64,000 bases of DNA from assembly GCF_017569925.1 (NCBI RefSeq), contig NZ_CP050854.1, forward strand, positions 744,001-808,000, in the 5' to 3' direction. This DNA is from Brenneria izadpanahii (GTDB taxonomy: Bacteria > Pseudomonadota > Gammaproteobacteria > Enterobacterales > Enterobacteriaceae). The position numbers were made by a program, and so were the translations under genes. Below, one piece after another: positions 41,133 through 53,064 of this stretch (the stretch's first letter is position 1; each line of letters opens with the position of its first letter). The notes under the pieces were generated by a model that did no database searches, was not told where the DNA came from, and worked only from the letters and a program-made list of their open reading frames with translations.

Positions 41133-41163
41133 AGCCAGCGAAACTTTCCGCTGGCTTTTTTTT
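41133..41163 (+). terminator. Rho-independent terminator of SgrS
   Basis: An 8-bp perfect stem (AGCCAGCG/CGCTGGCT) with an 8-base loop is followed by a run of eight Ts. This is the Hfq-binding poly(U) tail expected of SgrS, and it separates sgrS from the convergent phn operon. Confidence 0.92.
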
Positions 41164-41182
41164 CGCCTCAGGCTTCGTCCGT

Positions 41183-42001
41183 TCAGGTTATGGCCTTTCT
41201 TACCACCGCCGACACCCATTCCGACACCACGACGGTCAGCAGAATCACCAGAAATATTATCGTGATTTGCGGCCATGCCAGCATATTGAGCGAAGATTGA
41301 AGGTTAAGGCCAAGGCCGCCGGCTCCCACCAGGCCGAGAATGGCGGATTCGCGGATATTGATGTCCCAGCGGAATACGGTAATGCCAAACAGACTGGGCA
41401 GAATCTGCGGGACAATGGCGTAGTCAATGACCTGTAGCTGACTGGCGCCGGTCGCCATAACGGCTTCGACCTGCGTTTCATCTATCTCTTCGATCGCTTC
41501 ATACAGCAGTTTTCCAATAAAACCAATGGAACGCAGCGCGATGGCGATAGTTCCGGCCATCATGCCGGGACCGAGTATCGAAACCAGCAGCAGCGCCCAG
41601 ATCAATGAGTTGATGGAGCGTGACGAGACGATGATCAACAGCGCGATAGGGCGAATAAACGCTGCCGCCGGGGTGGTGTTGCGCGCCGCCAGAAAAGCGA
41701 TGGGCACGGCGATAAGGGTGCCGCCCAGGGTGCCGAGCGTCGCCATATTCAGCGTATCCCACAGCGGAATAAGCAACTGCGGCAAATATGACCAGCGCGG
41801 AGGGAACGCGCGCGCCAGAATATCCTCGCCCTGGGCCGGCGCGTCGTAGACAAATGACCAAATGGTATCTTGGGTCATTAACTGCCAGCAAAAGAGGAAG
41901 AAGGCGGTAAGCGCCAGCCAACCCGCCCATTGCAGCAGTTCCGCGCCGGTTGTCTGATGACGCCATTCGGGGGACGGTGTTTTCGTCTTGAAGTCTGACA
42001 T
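41183..42001 (-). CDS. phnE: Phosphonate-type ABC transporter permease (second PhnE)
   Basis: Permease subunit of 272 residues with about six membrane helices and the coupling-loop sequence EAVMATGASQLQVIDYAIVPQ. The later stretch DINIRESAILGLVGAGGLG is highly typical of PhnE. Two PhnE-type subunits are encoded in tandem, giving a PhnC-D-E-E importer, a common layout outside the E. coli C-P lyase operon. Its ATG shares one base with the stop of the preceding permease gene. It is the last gene of the operon and converges on the SgrS terminator. Confidence 0.92.
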   Translation of the reverse strand: MSDFKTKTPSPEWRHQTTGAELLQWAGWLALTAFFLFCWQLMTQDTIWSFVYDAPAQGEDILARAFPPRWSYLPQLLIPLWDTLNMATLGTLGGTLIAVPIAFLAARNTTPAAAFIRPIALLIIVSSRSINSLIWALLLVSILGPGMMAGTIAIALRSIGFIGKLLYEAIEEIDETQVEAVMATGASQLQVIDYAIVPQILPSLFGITVFRWDINIRESAILGLVGAGGLGLNLQSSLNMLAWPQITIIFLVILLTVVVSEWVSAVVRKAIT

Positions 42002-42807
42002 TATTGGATCCGTTTGCGGATAAGACTGGAAAAGTATTCCGCCGCCATAACGATGGCGATGATGATGATCAGGATGGCGCTGGCGCTATCATATTCGTAG
42101 CGGTCGATTGCCGTATTCAGCGTAGCGCCGATGCCCCCGGCGCCGACAATGCCGATGACGGCGGATTCGCGGAAATTGATATCGAACCGATAGAGCGAAA
42201 GCCCGATCAGCCGCGGCATCACCTGCGGTTGCACCGCATAGTTCAGCAGTTGCGGCCATGACGCGCCGGTCGATCGGATCGCTTCGATCTGCGCGGCGTC
42301 GGTTTCTTCAATATCTTCCGCCAGCAGTTTGGCGATAAAACCGATAGTGGCGAACGCCAACGTCAGGAATCCGGCGAACGGGCCGAAACCAAACATGGCC
42401 ACCAGCAGGATGGCGATGATGATTTCCTGAAAGGCGCGCGAAACGGCGATAATGCTGCGGCAAATCATATAGATCGGCATCGGCGTCAGGTTGCGTGCGG
42501 CGCCTACCCCAATCGGAATCGAAAGCAGAATACCGACAATCGTCGCGCATACCGTCATGGTCAGGCTTTCCTGAAGGCCGGGAAGAATATCGCGCCAGCG
42601 TGAAACGAAATCCGGTTGCAGGAATCCCTGCAAGAAGCGCCAGCCCCGGTCAACACCTTCCCAGACGCGCCGCCAGTTCACTTCCATGGAGGAGAGCGCG
42701 GCCAACAGGTAGAGCGCGCATCCGCTATAGGCGAATCCGCGCACGGTTCTATTGCGGATAAAGCGGGGCGGCCGCCGCCAGGTAGTGGGGTGAGTTGTGG
42801 TAGTCAT
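42001..42807 (-). CDS. phnE: Phosphonate-type ABC transporter permease (first PhnE)
   Basis: Permease subunit of 268 residues with an N-terminal TM followed by a five-helix BPD_transp_1 core. The ATPase-contact loop is EAIRSTGASWPQLLNYAVQPQ, then DINFRESAVIGIVGAGGIG. It is about 40 percent similar by eye to the second permease, so the two probably arose by duplication and act as a heterodimer. Its ATG shares a base with the end of phnC. Substrate (phosphonate, phosphite or another phosphorus compound) is not shown by the sequence. Confidence 0.92.
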   Translation of the reverse strand: MTTTTHPTTWRRPPRFIRNRTVRGFAYSGCALYLLAALSSMEVNWRRVWEGVDRGWRFLQGFLQPDFVSRWRDILPGLQESLTMTVCATIVGILLSIPIGVGAARNLTPMPIYMICRSIIAVSRAFQEIIIAILLVAMFGFGPFAGFLTLAFATIGFIAKLLAEDIEETDAAQIEAIRSTGASWPQLLNYAVQPQVMPRLIGLSLYRFDINFRESAVIGIVGAGGIGATLNTAIDRYEYDSASAILIIIIAIVMAAEYFSSLIRKRIQ

Positions 42808-43640
42808 TACAGGCTCTCGACCATTTTTCCGGCAGGAAGATCCATATGGGCCGAAGGTTCCCCGGCTGCGTCATCCTTCGCCTGCTGGCGCATCGCCGCC
42901 CAGTCTTCTTCACCGTAAATGTGCGTCAGCGCGCTGTTGTCCAGCCGATCGGGCGATCCGTCAAAGACAATCTCTCCGGCGCGCAGGCCGATGATCCGTT
43001 CGACGAAATTCTGCGCAAGAACCACATCATGAATATTGATGATGGCCGGCAGCCCGCGTTCCCGGCAAATCTCGCTAATCAGCCGCATAATCTGCCGGGA
43101 CGTTTTAGGATCGAGCGATGCCGTCGGTTCGTCGATCAGCAGCAGCTCAGGATCTTGCGCCAATGCGCGGGCGATGCCGACGCGCTGGCGCTGACCGCCT
43201 GACAGGGCGTCGGCGCGCTTGTCGACATGTTCTGACAGCCCCACCCGTTCCAGCAGCGCAAACGCATTCGCCACATCCTGCGGCGGATAACGGCGGAAAA
43301 AGCTGCGCCAGAAGGGCACATATCCCAAGCGGCCGGATAGTACGTTTTCCATCACGGTAAGCCGTTCGACCAACGCATATTCCTGAAAAATCATGCCGAT
43401 ACGCCGACGCAAAATCCGCAGCCGGGTACGCGAAATGTCGGTAATCTCTTCATTTTTCAGAAAAATACGGCCGTCGCTGGGTTCGACCAAACGGTTGATG
43501 CAGCGAATCAGCGTCGATTTACCCGCGCCAGAGGGACCAATCAGCCCGATAATCTGCCCGGCAGGCACCTCCAGGCTGACGTTTTTCAGCGCGTTATCGC
43601 CGGCGCGGTAAGTTTTGCTCAGGTTAGCGATGCGTAGCAT
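42807..43640 (-). CDS. phnC: Phosphonate-type ABC transporter ATPase PhnC
   Basis: ATPase subunit. I chose the second of two adjacent ATGs (43640), 5 bases after GGAGG, giving 277 residues. The longer frame to 43691 has no counterpart. Walker A is GPSGAGKST, the signature [15 protein letters not shown] and Walker [13 protein letters not shown], followed by the phnC-typical [29 protein letters not shown]. About 25 residues after the usual PhnC end extend the C-terminus. It lies 57 bases after phnD in the phnDCEE order. Confidence 0.94.
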   Translation of the reverse strand: MLRIANLSKTYRAGDNALKNVSLEVPAGQIIGLIGPSGAGKSTLIRCINRLVEPSDGRIFLKNEEITDISRTRLRILRRRIGMIFQEYALVERLTVMENVLSGRLGYVPFWRSFFRRYPPQDVANAFALLERVGLSEHVDKRADALSGGQRQRVGIARALAQDPELLLIDEPTASLDPKTSRQIMRLISEICRERGLPAIINIHDVVLAQNFVERIIGLRAGEIVFDGSPDRLDNSALTHIYGEEDWAAMRQQAKDDAAGEPSAHMDLPAGKMVESL

Positions 43641-43697
43641 CATGACCTCCGATACAGGTGGTGAGGCTGGCGTAGGCCAGCCCATCTTCATGTCGGG

Positions 43698-44660
43698 TCA
43701 TTTGCATGTATAGGTGACGCCGTTGGCTTCATCTATCTGGCGAATTACCTGCCAGGTATCCTTGAAGGTGATGGGAATGAACGCTTCCTGCGGCGGCTCG
43801 GAGTGCTTGAACTCTTCAAGCAGTTTCGATCCTTCCCACTGGTAAGTGAAAAACGCTTTCTTAATCTTTTCCTGTAGTTCCGGCGTCAGGTTATGCGCCA
43901 TGCCGTAACCGGTGGTGGGGAAAGTCTGGGACTTGTAGATCGACTTAACCTGATCGGCTTTCACCACGTCGCGCGCGATCATGCGGTTCAACACGGAGTT
44001 GGCGACGGCGGCGGCGGGGTAGTCATGGTTGGCGACGCCGAGGATGGAGTTGTCGTGCTTGCCGGAGAATACCGGTTCAAAGTCTTTGCCCGGCACCATT
44101 TTATATTCGGCTTTGAGAATTGCGGAGGGCGCTTTGTATCCGGAGTTCGAGGTTTCGGAAGTGAAGGCCAACTGTTTTCCTTTAATGTCCTCAACCTTTT
44201 CGATACCGGAACCCGGCCAGGTGATGATCTCCATTTCGTAGCCGAAAGCGCCTTGTTTGGAAGCCATCATCGCAAAGGGGTGGAAACCGGCGCAGGCTAC
44301 GGCAATCGGGTTGCCGCCGGTATTGAATCCGGCCACATGCAGGCGGCCTGCCCGCATCGCTTCTATCTGCGCGGCATTGGACTGTACCGGGAAGAACTGA
44401 ACCTTTTTCCCGGTCACGTTTGCCATATGATCGAGGAAGCCCTGCCAGATATCGGCGTACACCGCAGGATCTTCAACCGGGGTGTAGGCGAAGATCAGCG
44501 TATCGGGATCGACCTGCAGTTTCTTATCTGTCGGGGTATCGGCGACCATATCGCCATCCGCGTCGGTATAACGACTGTCCAGTTTGAATTCCGCCTGGGC
44601 GGGAAGGGCAAATGTGACTATAGACAGTGACAGCGCCAATGCTGCGTAACGCATTTTCAT
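43698..44660 (-). CDS. phnD: Phosphonate-type ABC transporter periplasmic binding protein PhnD
   Basis: Periplasmic receptor of the PhnD/PtxB family. The ATG at 44660 follows GGAG by about 6 bases and gives 320 residues with a signal peptide cleaved near AQA|EFKLDSRY. PhnD-family sequences include FAYTPVEDPAVYADIWQGF and the phosphate-contacting S/T stretch LAFTSETSNSGYKAPSA. Just after the signal peptide lies DADGDMVADTP, an acidic loop resembling a calcium-binding EF-hand or thrombospondin type-3 loop, which is unusual for this family. No phosphonate catabolic genes are in the window. Confidence 0.92.
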   Translation of the reverse strand: MKMRYAALALSLSIVTFALPAQAEFKLDSRYTDADGDMVADTPTDKKLQVDPDTLIFAYTPVEDPAVYADIWQGFLDHMANVTGKKVQFFPVQSNAAQIEAMRAGRLHVAGFNTGGNPIAVACAGFHPFAMMASKQGAFGYEMEIITWPGSGIEKVEDIKGKQLAFTSETSNSGYKAPSAILKAEYKMVPGKDFEPVFSGKHDNSILGVANHDYPAAAVANSVLNRMIARDVVKADQVKSIYKSQTFPTTGYGMAHNLTPELQEKIKKAFFTYQWEGSKLLEEFKHSEPPQEAFIPITFKDTWQVIRQIDEANGVTYTCK

Positions 44661-44817
44661 GACGTTCTCCATGTAGCCAGAAGTTAAATAAATTAAGTCG
44701 TAACAAGTTAAAGCTATCGATATTGGGTAAATTTAATCAGGGTGATTATTCGGCAGGTTTAATACGACTCGGTGATCGTTTAGCGACAGTTCTATGACAA
44801 GGGGCGGGGCTGAAAAG

Positions 44818-44845
44818 GGAACCTAACCGTTGAAAAGGATACATA
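44818..44845 (+). promoter_or_regulatory. Hrp-box-like promoter (HrpL sigma factor)
   Basis: GGAACC (44818-44823), then 15 bases, then ATACATA (44839-44845). The HrpL consensus is GGAACC-N15/16-CCACNNA, so the -35 half is perfect, the spacing correct, and three of the five fixed -10 positions match (AC and the final A). It lies 30 bases before the ATG of the effector-like gene. Confidence 0.5.
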
Positions 44846-44875
44846 GAGCCCAACTCTATGGCGTATGGATAAATT

Positions 44876-45586
44876 ATGGGACTGTGCGTATCGAAATTTT
44901 CCGCATCCGATTTTATGCCCGCTGGCGTTGGCGGCGCGGCGGGACGTTCAGGCGTTTGCGGCAATTGTAAATCGTGGTCTGACATTGTATCGAATATCAG
45001 AAATCCGGATGACGACAGCAGGGTAGATGCGCTGATCAATATGATAGGAGTGATCTATGAGGCATCAAAAACGCTTCGCGAGCGAATGAATATTATCGAT
45101 CGCGAGGGCGGGGTCGCCCTGCGCATTGTGCCTGACGGCGATATCCAGCATAGTTTTGGACATGCGGAGACGCTCATTGCGCAGCGGGAAGCGGTAATTG
45201 CGCAATCCACGGCGCAAAATGTGAAAGGCGGTCATTTTCGTCCGCTGAACATCATGCTGGTTGAGCTGACCAACATGAGCCGCGCCAATGACTTCCAACG
45301 GGTTATGACAAAATTCGATCGGGGCTATTGCAGTGTGGAAAGGGCCGCACATGATTTAGAGCAGGTTGAATATCAAACCACGCTGAATATGGGCCGATAT
45401 TACAAAGAGGCGAGATCGGTTATTCAGAACCTGGATTACGGCGCTCCCTCTTTATGGTATTTGCAGGCAAACGGAGACGCATACTATCCCACCTTTGAGG
45501 ATTACTTTATTAACATGTGCGATAGCGGACATACCGATGCTTACAGAAACAATTTGCATAAAATTATGAATGAGCGCTCTGCGTAA
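44876..45586 (+). CDS. Orphan protein with acylation-type N-terminus, candidate type III effector
   Basis: I do not recognise the 236-residue body. The N-terminus is MGLCVSKFSASDF: Gly2 followed by Cys4 and Ser6 is the pattern of eukaryotic N-myristoylation plus palmitoylation used by plant-pathogen effectors that move to the host plasma membrane. The first 35 residues are Ser/Gly-rich with CGNC at 28-31, as in secretion signals. There is no signal peptide or TM helix. The rest looks soluble and alpha/beta, with cysteines also in DRGYCSVE and NMCDSG. A Hrp-box-like promoter precedes it. It stands alone between phnD (divergent) and leuD (convergent), where E. coli has setA. Secretion and host targeting are inference. 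Confidence 0.6.
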   Translation: MGLCVSKFSASDFMPAGVGGAAGRSGVCGNCKSWSDIVSNIRNPDDDSRVDALINMIGVIYEASKTLRERMNIIDREGGVALRIVPDGDIQHSFGHAETLIAQREAVIAQSTAQNVKGGHFRPLNIMLVELTNMSRANDFQRVMTKFDRGYCSVERAAHDLEQVEYQTTLNMGRYYKEARSVIQNLDYGAPSLWYLQANGDAYYPTFEDYFINMCDSGHTDAYRNNLHKIMNERSA

Positions 45587-45653
45587 GGCGGGTGTTCCCC
45601 GGCTCTGGTCAGCCTGTTACCGGAGGTATTCAGCGCGGGTTATCGGACAAGAT

Positions 45654-45691
45654 ATCATTCCGCTCGCCGTCGATTCGGCGGGCGGAATGAT
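45654..45691. terminator. Long hairpin between the effector-like gene and leuD
   Basis: Two 16-base arms (45654-45669 and 45676-45691) pair with a single G/T mismatch around a 6-base loop. The hairpin lies between two convergent genes and could end both transcripts, though no T-run is present on either side. Confidence 0.55.
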
Positions 45692-45704
45692 TGTCAGATG
45701 ACGA

Positions 45705-46307
45705 TCAGTGGAGGAAAGACGGCTGTTTCAGTTCATAATCGGCGATGGCCGATTCGTGCTGCAACGTCAGTCCGATGCTGTCCAGTCCGTTGATCATGCA
45801 GTGGCGGCGGAAGGCGTCGATTTCAAACGGATAGCTTTTACCGCCGGCCAATACGGTCTGATTCTCCAGATCAACGGTGAAAGTCATGCCTTCTTCACCT
45901 TCGACCAGTTTGAACAGCGTATCAATATCCTCTTCGCTCAGCGTTACCGGCAACAGTTGGTTATTGAACGCGTTGCCGTAAAAAATATCGGCAAAACTCG
46001 GCGCGATCACCACCTTGAAGCCGTAATCGGTCAGCGCCCACGGCGCATGCTCGCGCGAAGAGCCGCAGCCGAAGTTTTCCCGCGCCAGCAGAATACTGGC
46101 GCCTTTATAGCGCGGCTTATTCAGCACGAAATCAGGATTAGGCTGTTGGCCGGACTCATCCAGAAAACGCCAGTCGTTGAACAGGTGCTGACCGAAACCG
46201 GTACGCGTCACCTTTTGCAGAAATTGCTTGGGAATAATCGCATCGGTATCAACGTTAGCGGCATCCAGAGGAACCACCAGACCAGTATGTTGAGTAAATT
46301 TAGTCAT
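45705..46307 (-). CDS. leuD: 3-isopropylmalate dehydratase small subunit LeuD
   Basis: Small subunit that, with LeuC, isomerises 2-isopropylmalate to 3-isopropylmalate in leucine synthesis. The 200 residues include the substrate-determining loop region [16 protein letters not shown] and the conserved [18 protein letters not shown]. Length matches the family. It follows leuC by 13 bases and is the last gene of leuABCD. In E. coli setA and the sgr genes come next, but here the orphan effector-like gene lies downstream. Confidence 0.97.
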   Translation of the reverse strand: MTKFTQHTGLVVPLDAANVDTDAIIPKQFLQKVTRTGFGQHLFNDWRFLDESGQQPNPDFVLNKPRYKGASILLARENFGCGSSREHAPWALTDYGFKVVIAPSFADIFYGNAFNNQLLPVTLSEEDIDTLFKLVEGEEGMTFTVDLENQTVLAGGKSYPFEIDAFRRHCMINGLDSIGLTLQHESAIADYELKQPSFLH

Positions 46308-46320
46308 GTCGGCTTCTCTC

Positions 46321-47721
46321 TTAATTCAACTCGCGGATATCGGCAAAACGGCCGGTGACGGCGGCGGCGGCGGCCATCGCCGGGCTCACCAGATGCGTGC
46401 GTCCCGCGCGGCCCTGCCGGCCTTCGAAGTTACGGTTGCTGGTGGACGCACAGCGTTCGCCGGGGTTCAGGCGATCGTTGTTCATCGCCAGACACATGGA
46501 GCAACCGGGTAAACGCCATTCGAAGCCGGCTTCGATAAACACTTTATCCAGCCCTTCCAGTTCGGCCATGGTTTTTACCGGGCCGGAGCCTGGCACCACG
46601 ATGGCCTGCACGCCGTCGGCGACTTTACGCCCTTTGGCGATTTCCGCCGCCGCACGCAAATCTTCGATACGCGAGTTGGTGCAGGAGCCGATGAACACTT
46701 TATCGATCGCCACCTCGGTCAGTTTGATGCCGGGCTGCAAATCCATATACGCCAGCGCTTTGGCGGCGGAAGCGCGTTCTACCGGATCGCTGAAGGATTC
46801 CGGCGCGGGGATCGTCTCATTGACGGCAATCACCTGGCCGGGGTTGGTTCCCCAGGTTACCTGCGGGGCGATATCGGCGGCGTTCAGCGTAACCACCGTG
46901 TCGAAAACGGCGTCGGCATCGGATTTCAGCGTGCTCCAGTAAGCGACGGCCGCATCCCAGTCCGCGCCTTTAGGCGCGAACTGACGTCCTTTCAGATAGG
47001 CGAACGTCGTTTCGTCGGGCGCGACCAAACCGGCCTTGGCGCCCATTTCAATCGCCATATTGCACAGCGTCATACGGCCTTCCATGCTCAGAGCCTGAAT
47101 AGCTTTGCCGCAGAATTCAACCACATGGCCGGTGCCGCCTGCGCTGCCGGTTTTACCGATAATCGCCAGTACGATGTCTTTAGCGGTAATGCCCGGCGCG
47201 GCATCGCCGGCGACTTCAATCTTCATGGTTTTGGCGCGGCCCTGTTTCAGGGTCTGCGTAGCCATCACATGTTCAACTTCCGACGTGCCGATGCCGAAGG
47301 CCAGCGCGCCGAACGCGCCGTGCGTGGCGGTGTGGGAGTCGCCGCAGACGATGGTCATGCCCGGCAGCGTCATACCCTGTTCAGGGCCGATGACGTGAAC
47401 GATCCCCTGATACGGGTGATTCAGGTCATACAACTGTACGCCGAATTCAGCGCAGTTTTTAATCAGTTCCTGCATCTGGATACGGGCCATTTCACCACAG
47501 GCGTTGATATCTTTGGTCTGGGTGGAGACGTTGTGATCCATGGTGGCAAAGGTTTTACCCGGCTGACGCAGTTTGCGCCCTTTAGCGCGCAGGCCGTCAA
47601 AGGCCTGCGGCGAGGTCACTTCATGCACCAGATGACGGTCAATATACAGCAAGGGCGTTTCATTCGGCGCTTCGTAGACGACATGCGCATCGAACAATTT
47701 TTGATATAACGTCTTACTCAT
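46321..47721 (-). CDS. leuC: 3-isopropylmalate dehydratase large subunit LeuC
   Basis: Aconitase-like large subunit carrying the [4Fe-4S] cluster. With the ATG at 47721 it is 466 residues, the E. coli length. An ATG one codon earlier and a GTG two codons earlier are alternatives that overlap leuB. Cluster cysteines are seen in FIGSCTNSR and in [11 protein letters not shown], and the active-site motif [12 protein letters not shown] is present. It is third in leuABCD, starting immediately after leuB. Confidence 0.96.
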   Translation of the reverse strand: MSKTLYQKLFDAHVVYEAPNETPLLYIDRHLVHEVTSPQAFDGLRAKGRKLRQPGKTFATMDHNVSTQTKDINACGEMARIQMQELIKNCAEFGVQLYDLNHPYQGIVHVIGPEQGMTLPGMTIVCGDSHTATHGAFGALAFGIGTSEVEHVMATQTLKQGRAKTMKIEVAGDAAPGITAKDIVLAIIGKTGSAGGTGHVVEFCGKAIQALSMEGRMTLCNMAIEMGAKAGLVAPDETTFAYLKGRQFAPKGADWDAAVAYWSTLKSDADAVFDTVVTLNAADIAPQVTWGTNPGQVIAVNETIPAPESFSDPVERASAAKALAYMDLQPGIKLTEVAIDKVFIGSCTNSRIEDLRAAAEIAKGRKVADGVQAIVVPGSGPVKTMAELEGLDKVFIEAGFEWRLPGCSMCLAMNNDRLNPGERCASTSNRNFEGRQGRAGRTHLVSPAMAAAAAVTGRFADIRELN

Positions 47722-47723
47722 CA

Positions 47724-50395
<2,672 letters not shown>

Positions 50396-50436
50396 CGGTT
50401 TGATTCCTTATCGTATTTACTTGGCGCCCGGCGAGT

Positions 50437-50470
50437 AAAAAAAAACCCGCGCATCGGCGCGGGTTTTTTT
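50437..50470 (-). terminator. leu operon attenuator
   Basis: A 9-bp stem AACCCGCGC/GCGCGGGTT with a 4-base loop is followed on the minus strand by a run of nine Ts. It lies 17 bases downstream of the leuL stop codon and about 40 bases before leuA, the textbook position. The A-run on the other side could also make it work bidirectionally. Confidence 0.92.
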
Positions 50471-50486
50471 ATTGGATGGTTTGAAA

Positions 50487-50570
50487 TCAGTTCTGAATTC
50501 CGCCCACCGGCATACCGCGCAACGTAGATGCGTTTAGTAGTAGGCCTAGTAGGAAGGAGTAGTTGAACAT
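50487..50570 (-). CDS. leuL: leu operon leader peptide LeuL
   Basis: A 27-residue attenuation peptide starting MFNYSFLLGLLLNAS and ending GIQN, close to E. coli LeuL. The leucine codons at positions 7, 8, 10, 11 and 12 are all CTA, a rare codon read by a scarce tRNA, so ribosome stalling should be sensitive to leucyl-tRNA supply. The start codon is preceded by a weak ribosome site. Too short for ordinary gene finding, but identified by position, codon content and the attenuator after it. Confidence 0.93.
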   Translation of the reverse strand: MFNYSFLLGLLLNASTLRGMPVGGIQN

Positions 50571-50827
50571 GATGTCTCGTCATCTGAAATTGATTCGCTG
50601 GCTCTATTGGTACTTGATTTGCAGGGTTATGTCAATATTTGATTTCTTCCGATGCGGGGCAACCGAACGCTAAAACCCCCGCCTGGCGCGTTGTGCGCGC
50701 CGTCAAATAACATTGCGGTTTTGAACGATAACGGTAGACTGCTGCCAATTAACAGTATTAAAACAAACGCGGGGATCTCCCCGCCGATATGAAGCGTCCC
50801 TGTTTTTTGAACAAAAGAGGCAAACCC

Positions 50828-52546
50828 ATGGAGATGTTGTCAGGCGCCGAGATGGTGGTCCGATCGTTAATCGATCAGGGCGTGAAACATGTGTTCGGCT
50901 ATCCCGGCGGTGCGGTGCTGGATATTTATGATGCCTTGCATACCGTTGGCGGTATTGAACACATTTTAGTCCGCCATGAACAGGGCGCGGTGCATATGGC
51001 CGACGGCTATGCGCGTGCTACAGGCGAAGTCGGCGTTGTGCTGGTGACATCTGGTCCCGGCGCCACCAACGCGATTACCGGTATCGCTACCGCCTATATG
51101 GATTCGATCCCCATGGTGGTGCTTTCCGGCCAGGTCGCTACGTCCCTGATTGGCTATGATGCTTTTCAGGAGTGCGACATGGTGGGAATTTCCCGCCCGA
51201 TAGTGAAGCACAGCTTTCTGGTCAAGCAGGCGGAAGATGTTCCGACCATACTGAAAAAAGCGTTTTATCTGGCGTCCAGCGGCCGTCCCGGCCCGGTGGT
51301 GGTGGATTTACCGAAAGACGTTATGAACCCGGCCAATAAGCTGCCTTACATGTATCCCGATCACGTCAGCATGCGTTCATACAATCCGACGGTTCAGGGG
51401 CATAAAGGTCAAATCCGGCGCGCGTTGCAAACGCTGCTGACGGCGGAAAGGCCCGTTATCTACAGCGGCGGCGGCGTCATCACCTCCGACAGTCATCAGG
51501 AACTGCGGGCGCTGGCGGAAAAACTCAATTTGCCGGTCGCGACTTCGTTGATGGGATTGGGCGGCTTCCCCGGCACGCATCGTCAATGTTTGGGCATGCT
51601 CGGCATGCATGGTACTTATGAAGCCAATATGGCGATGCACCACGCCGATGTGATTTTTGCCGTCGGGGTTCGTTTTGACGATCGCACCACCAATAATCTG
51701 GAAAAATATTGCCCTGACGCCACGGTGTTGCACATCGATATCGATCCGGCGTCGATTTCCAAAACCGTTTCCGCGGATATTCCGATCGTCGGCGACGCCA
51801 AGCAGGTATTAACCCTGATGCTGGAACTGCTGGCGCAGGATGACGCTCAGCAGCAGTTCGACGCGCTGCGCGACTGGTGGCAGAATATCGAGCAATGGCG
51901 GGCCCGCCATTGTCTGAAATACAGTCAGGATGGCGATAGCATAAAACCGCAGGCGGTAATCGAAACCCTATACCGCTTGACGAAGGGCGATGCTTATGTG
52001 GCCTCGGACGTGGGGCAGCATCAGATGTTCGCCGCGCTTTACTACCAATTCGATCTCCCGCGCCGTTGGGTTAACTCCGGCGGCCTGGGCACTATGGGAT
52101 TCGGCTTGCCCGCCGCGTTGGGCGTCAAGCTGGCGCTGCCGGAAGAAACGGTGATCTGCATAACCGGCGACGGCAGTATCCAGATGAATATTCAGGAACT
52201 CTCTACCGCGCTGCAATATGGTTTGCCGATTGTGGTGGTTAACCTGAACAACCGTTTCCTCGGCATGGTGAAGCAGTGGCAGGATATGATTTATTCCGGT
52301 CGTCACTCCAGCTCGTATATGGAATCATTGCCGGATTTCGTCAAGCTGGCGGAAGCCTATGGCCATATCGGTATTTCCATCGACACGCCTGACGAGTTGG
52401 AAGGCAAGCTGGCGCAAGCGTTGGCGCAAAAACATCGTCTGGTGTTTGTGGATGTCAAAGTGGACAGCAACGAGCATGTTTATCCCATGCAGATCCGCGG
52501 CGGCGGGATGGATGAAATGTGGCTAAGCAAAACGGAGAGGACCTGA
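50828..52546 (+). CDS. ilvI: Acetolactate synthase III catalytic subunit IlvI
   Basis: Thiamin diphosphate-dependent acetolactate synthase, 572 residues from the ATG at 50828 (AGAGG 7 bases upstream). The in-frame ATG at 50789 is less supported. Catalytic glutamate lies in [14 protein letters not shown], the FAD domain includes VIYSGGGVI, and the ThDP motif runs from [12 protein letters not shown] to NLNNR. Sequence matches E. coli IlvI. Together with ilvBN it gives this chromosome two acetolactate synthases within 28 kb. leuO, normally between leuL and ilvI, is absent: only about 257 bases separate them. Confidence 0.96.
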   Translation: MEMLSGAEMVVRSLIDQGVKHVFGYPGGAVLDIYDALHTVGGIEHILVRHEQGAVHMADGYARATGEVGVVLVTSGPGATNAITGIATAYMDSIPMVVLSGQVATSLIGYDAFQECDMVGISRPIVKHSFLVKQAEDVPTILKKAFYLASSGRPGPVVVDLPKDVMNPANKLPYMYPDHVSMRSYNPTVQGHKGQIRRALQTLLTAERPVIYSGGGVITSDSHQELRALAEKLNLPVATSLMGLGGFPGTHRQCLGMLGMHGTYEANMAMHHADVIFAVGVRFDDRTTNNLEKYCPDATVLHIDIDPASISKTVSADIPIVGDAKQVLTLMLELLAQDDAQQQFDALRDWWQNIEQWRARHCLKYSQDGDSIKPQAVIETLYRLTKGDAYVASDVGQHQMFAALYYQFDLPRRWVNSGGLGTMGFGLPAALGVKLALPEETVICITGDGSIQMNIQELSTALQYGLPIVVVNLNNRFLGMVKQWQDMIYSGRHSSSYMESLPDFVKLAEAYGHIGISIDTPDELEGKLAQALAQKHRLVFVDVKVDSNEHVYPMQIRGGGMDEMWLSKTERT

Positions 52547-52548
52547 TC

Positions 52549-53040
52549 ATGCGGCGGATTTTATCGGTATTACTTGAAAATGAATCGGGTGCATTGTCGC
52601 GCGTCGTCGGCCTGTTCTCTCAGCGCGGCTACAATATCGAAAGTTTGACCGTTGCGCCCACTGACGATCCGACGCTGTCGCGTATGACCATTCAAACGGT
52701 CGGCGATGAAAAAGTGCTGGAGCAGATAGAGAAGCAACTGCATAAGCTGGTGGATGTTTTACGCGTCAGCGAACTGGGGCAGGGTTCCCACGTTGAGCGT
52801 GAAATCATGCTGGTGAAACTGCAGGCTACGGGCTATGGCCGTGAAGAGGTCAAACGTTGCGCGGAGATTTTCCGCGGGCAGATTGTCGATGTCACCACCT
52901 CGCTTTATACCGTGCAGTTGGCGGGAACCAGCGACAAGCTGGATGCGTTCCTTAACGCGGTTCGTGAAGTGGCGGAGATTGTGGAAGTCGCGCGTTCGGG
53001 GATCGTCGGCGTATCCCGCGGCGATAAAATCATGCGCTAG
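52549..53040 (+). CDS. ilvH: Acetolactate synthase III regulatory subunit IlvH
   Basis: Regulatory subunit of 163 residues, identical in length to E. coli IlvH, giving valine sensitivity. An N-terminal ACT domain (about 1-75, starting [23 protein letters not shown] with the valine-binding NESGAL) is followed by a C-terminal ACT-like domain. The ATG at 52549 follows GGAGAGG by about 7 bases and lies 2 bases after ilvI. A strong terminator follows. Confidence 0.96.
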   Translation: MRRILSVLLENESGALSRVVGLFSQRGYNIESLTVAPTDDPTLSRMTIQTVGDEKVLEQIEKQLHKLVDVLRVSELGQGSHVEREIMLVKLQATGYGREEVKRCAEIFRGQIVDVTTSLYTVQLAGTSDKLDAFLNAVREVAEIVEVARSGIVGVSRGDKIMR

Positions 53041-53064
53041 GCTATTTTTTCGCGGTTTTTTCGT

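Larger units (their letters stand above)
40896..41163 (+). ncRNA. sgrS: Small RNA SgrS
   Basis: Hfq-dependent RNA that pairs with ptsG mRNA and causes its degradation during glucose-phosphate stress, while also encoding SgrT. The 3' part reads ATTCTGAGTAATGGTG, close to the E. coli pairing segment GACTGAGTATTGGTG. It is followed by TTTCACC and a terminator hairpin AGCCAGCG/CGCTGGCT with eight Ts. It lies divergent from sgrR. The 5' end is estimated from the promoter. At about 268 bases it is longer than the 227-base E. coli RNA, partly because the encoded peptide is longer. Confidence 0.9.

Noticed and set aside
44760..44777. TAATACGACTCGGTGATC looks like the beginning of a phage T7 promoter
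   Set aside because: Only the first 11 bases match the T7 consensus and the crucial initiation region differs. There is no T7-type polymerase in the window, so this is taken as chance.
44876..45586. Possible YopJ/HopZ-type His-Glu-Cys triad in the effector-like protein
   Set aside because: A GGHF, a later LVEL and a GYC occur in that order, but the spacing between His and Glu (10 residues) and the flanking sequence do not fit the C55 family, so I made no assignment.
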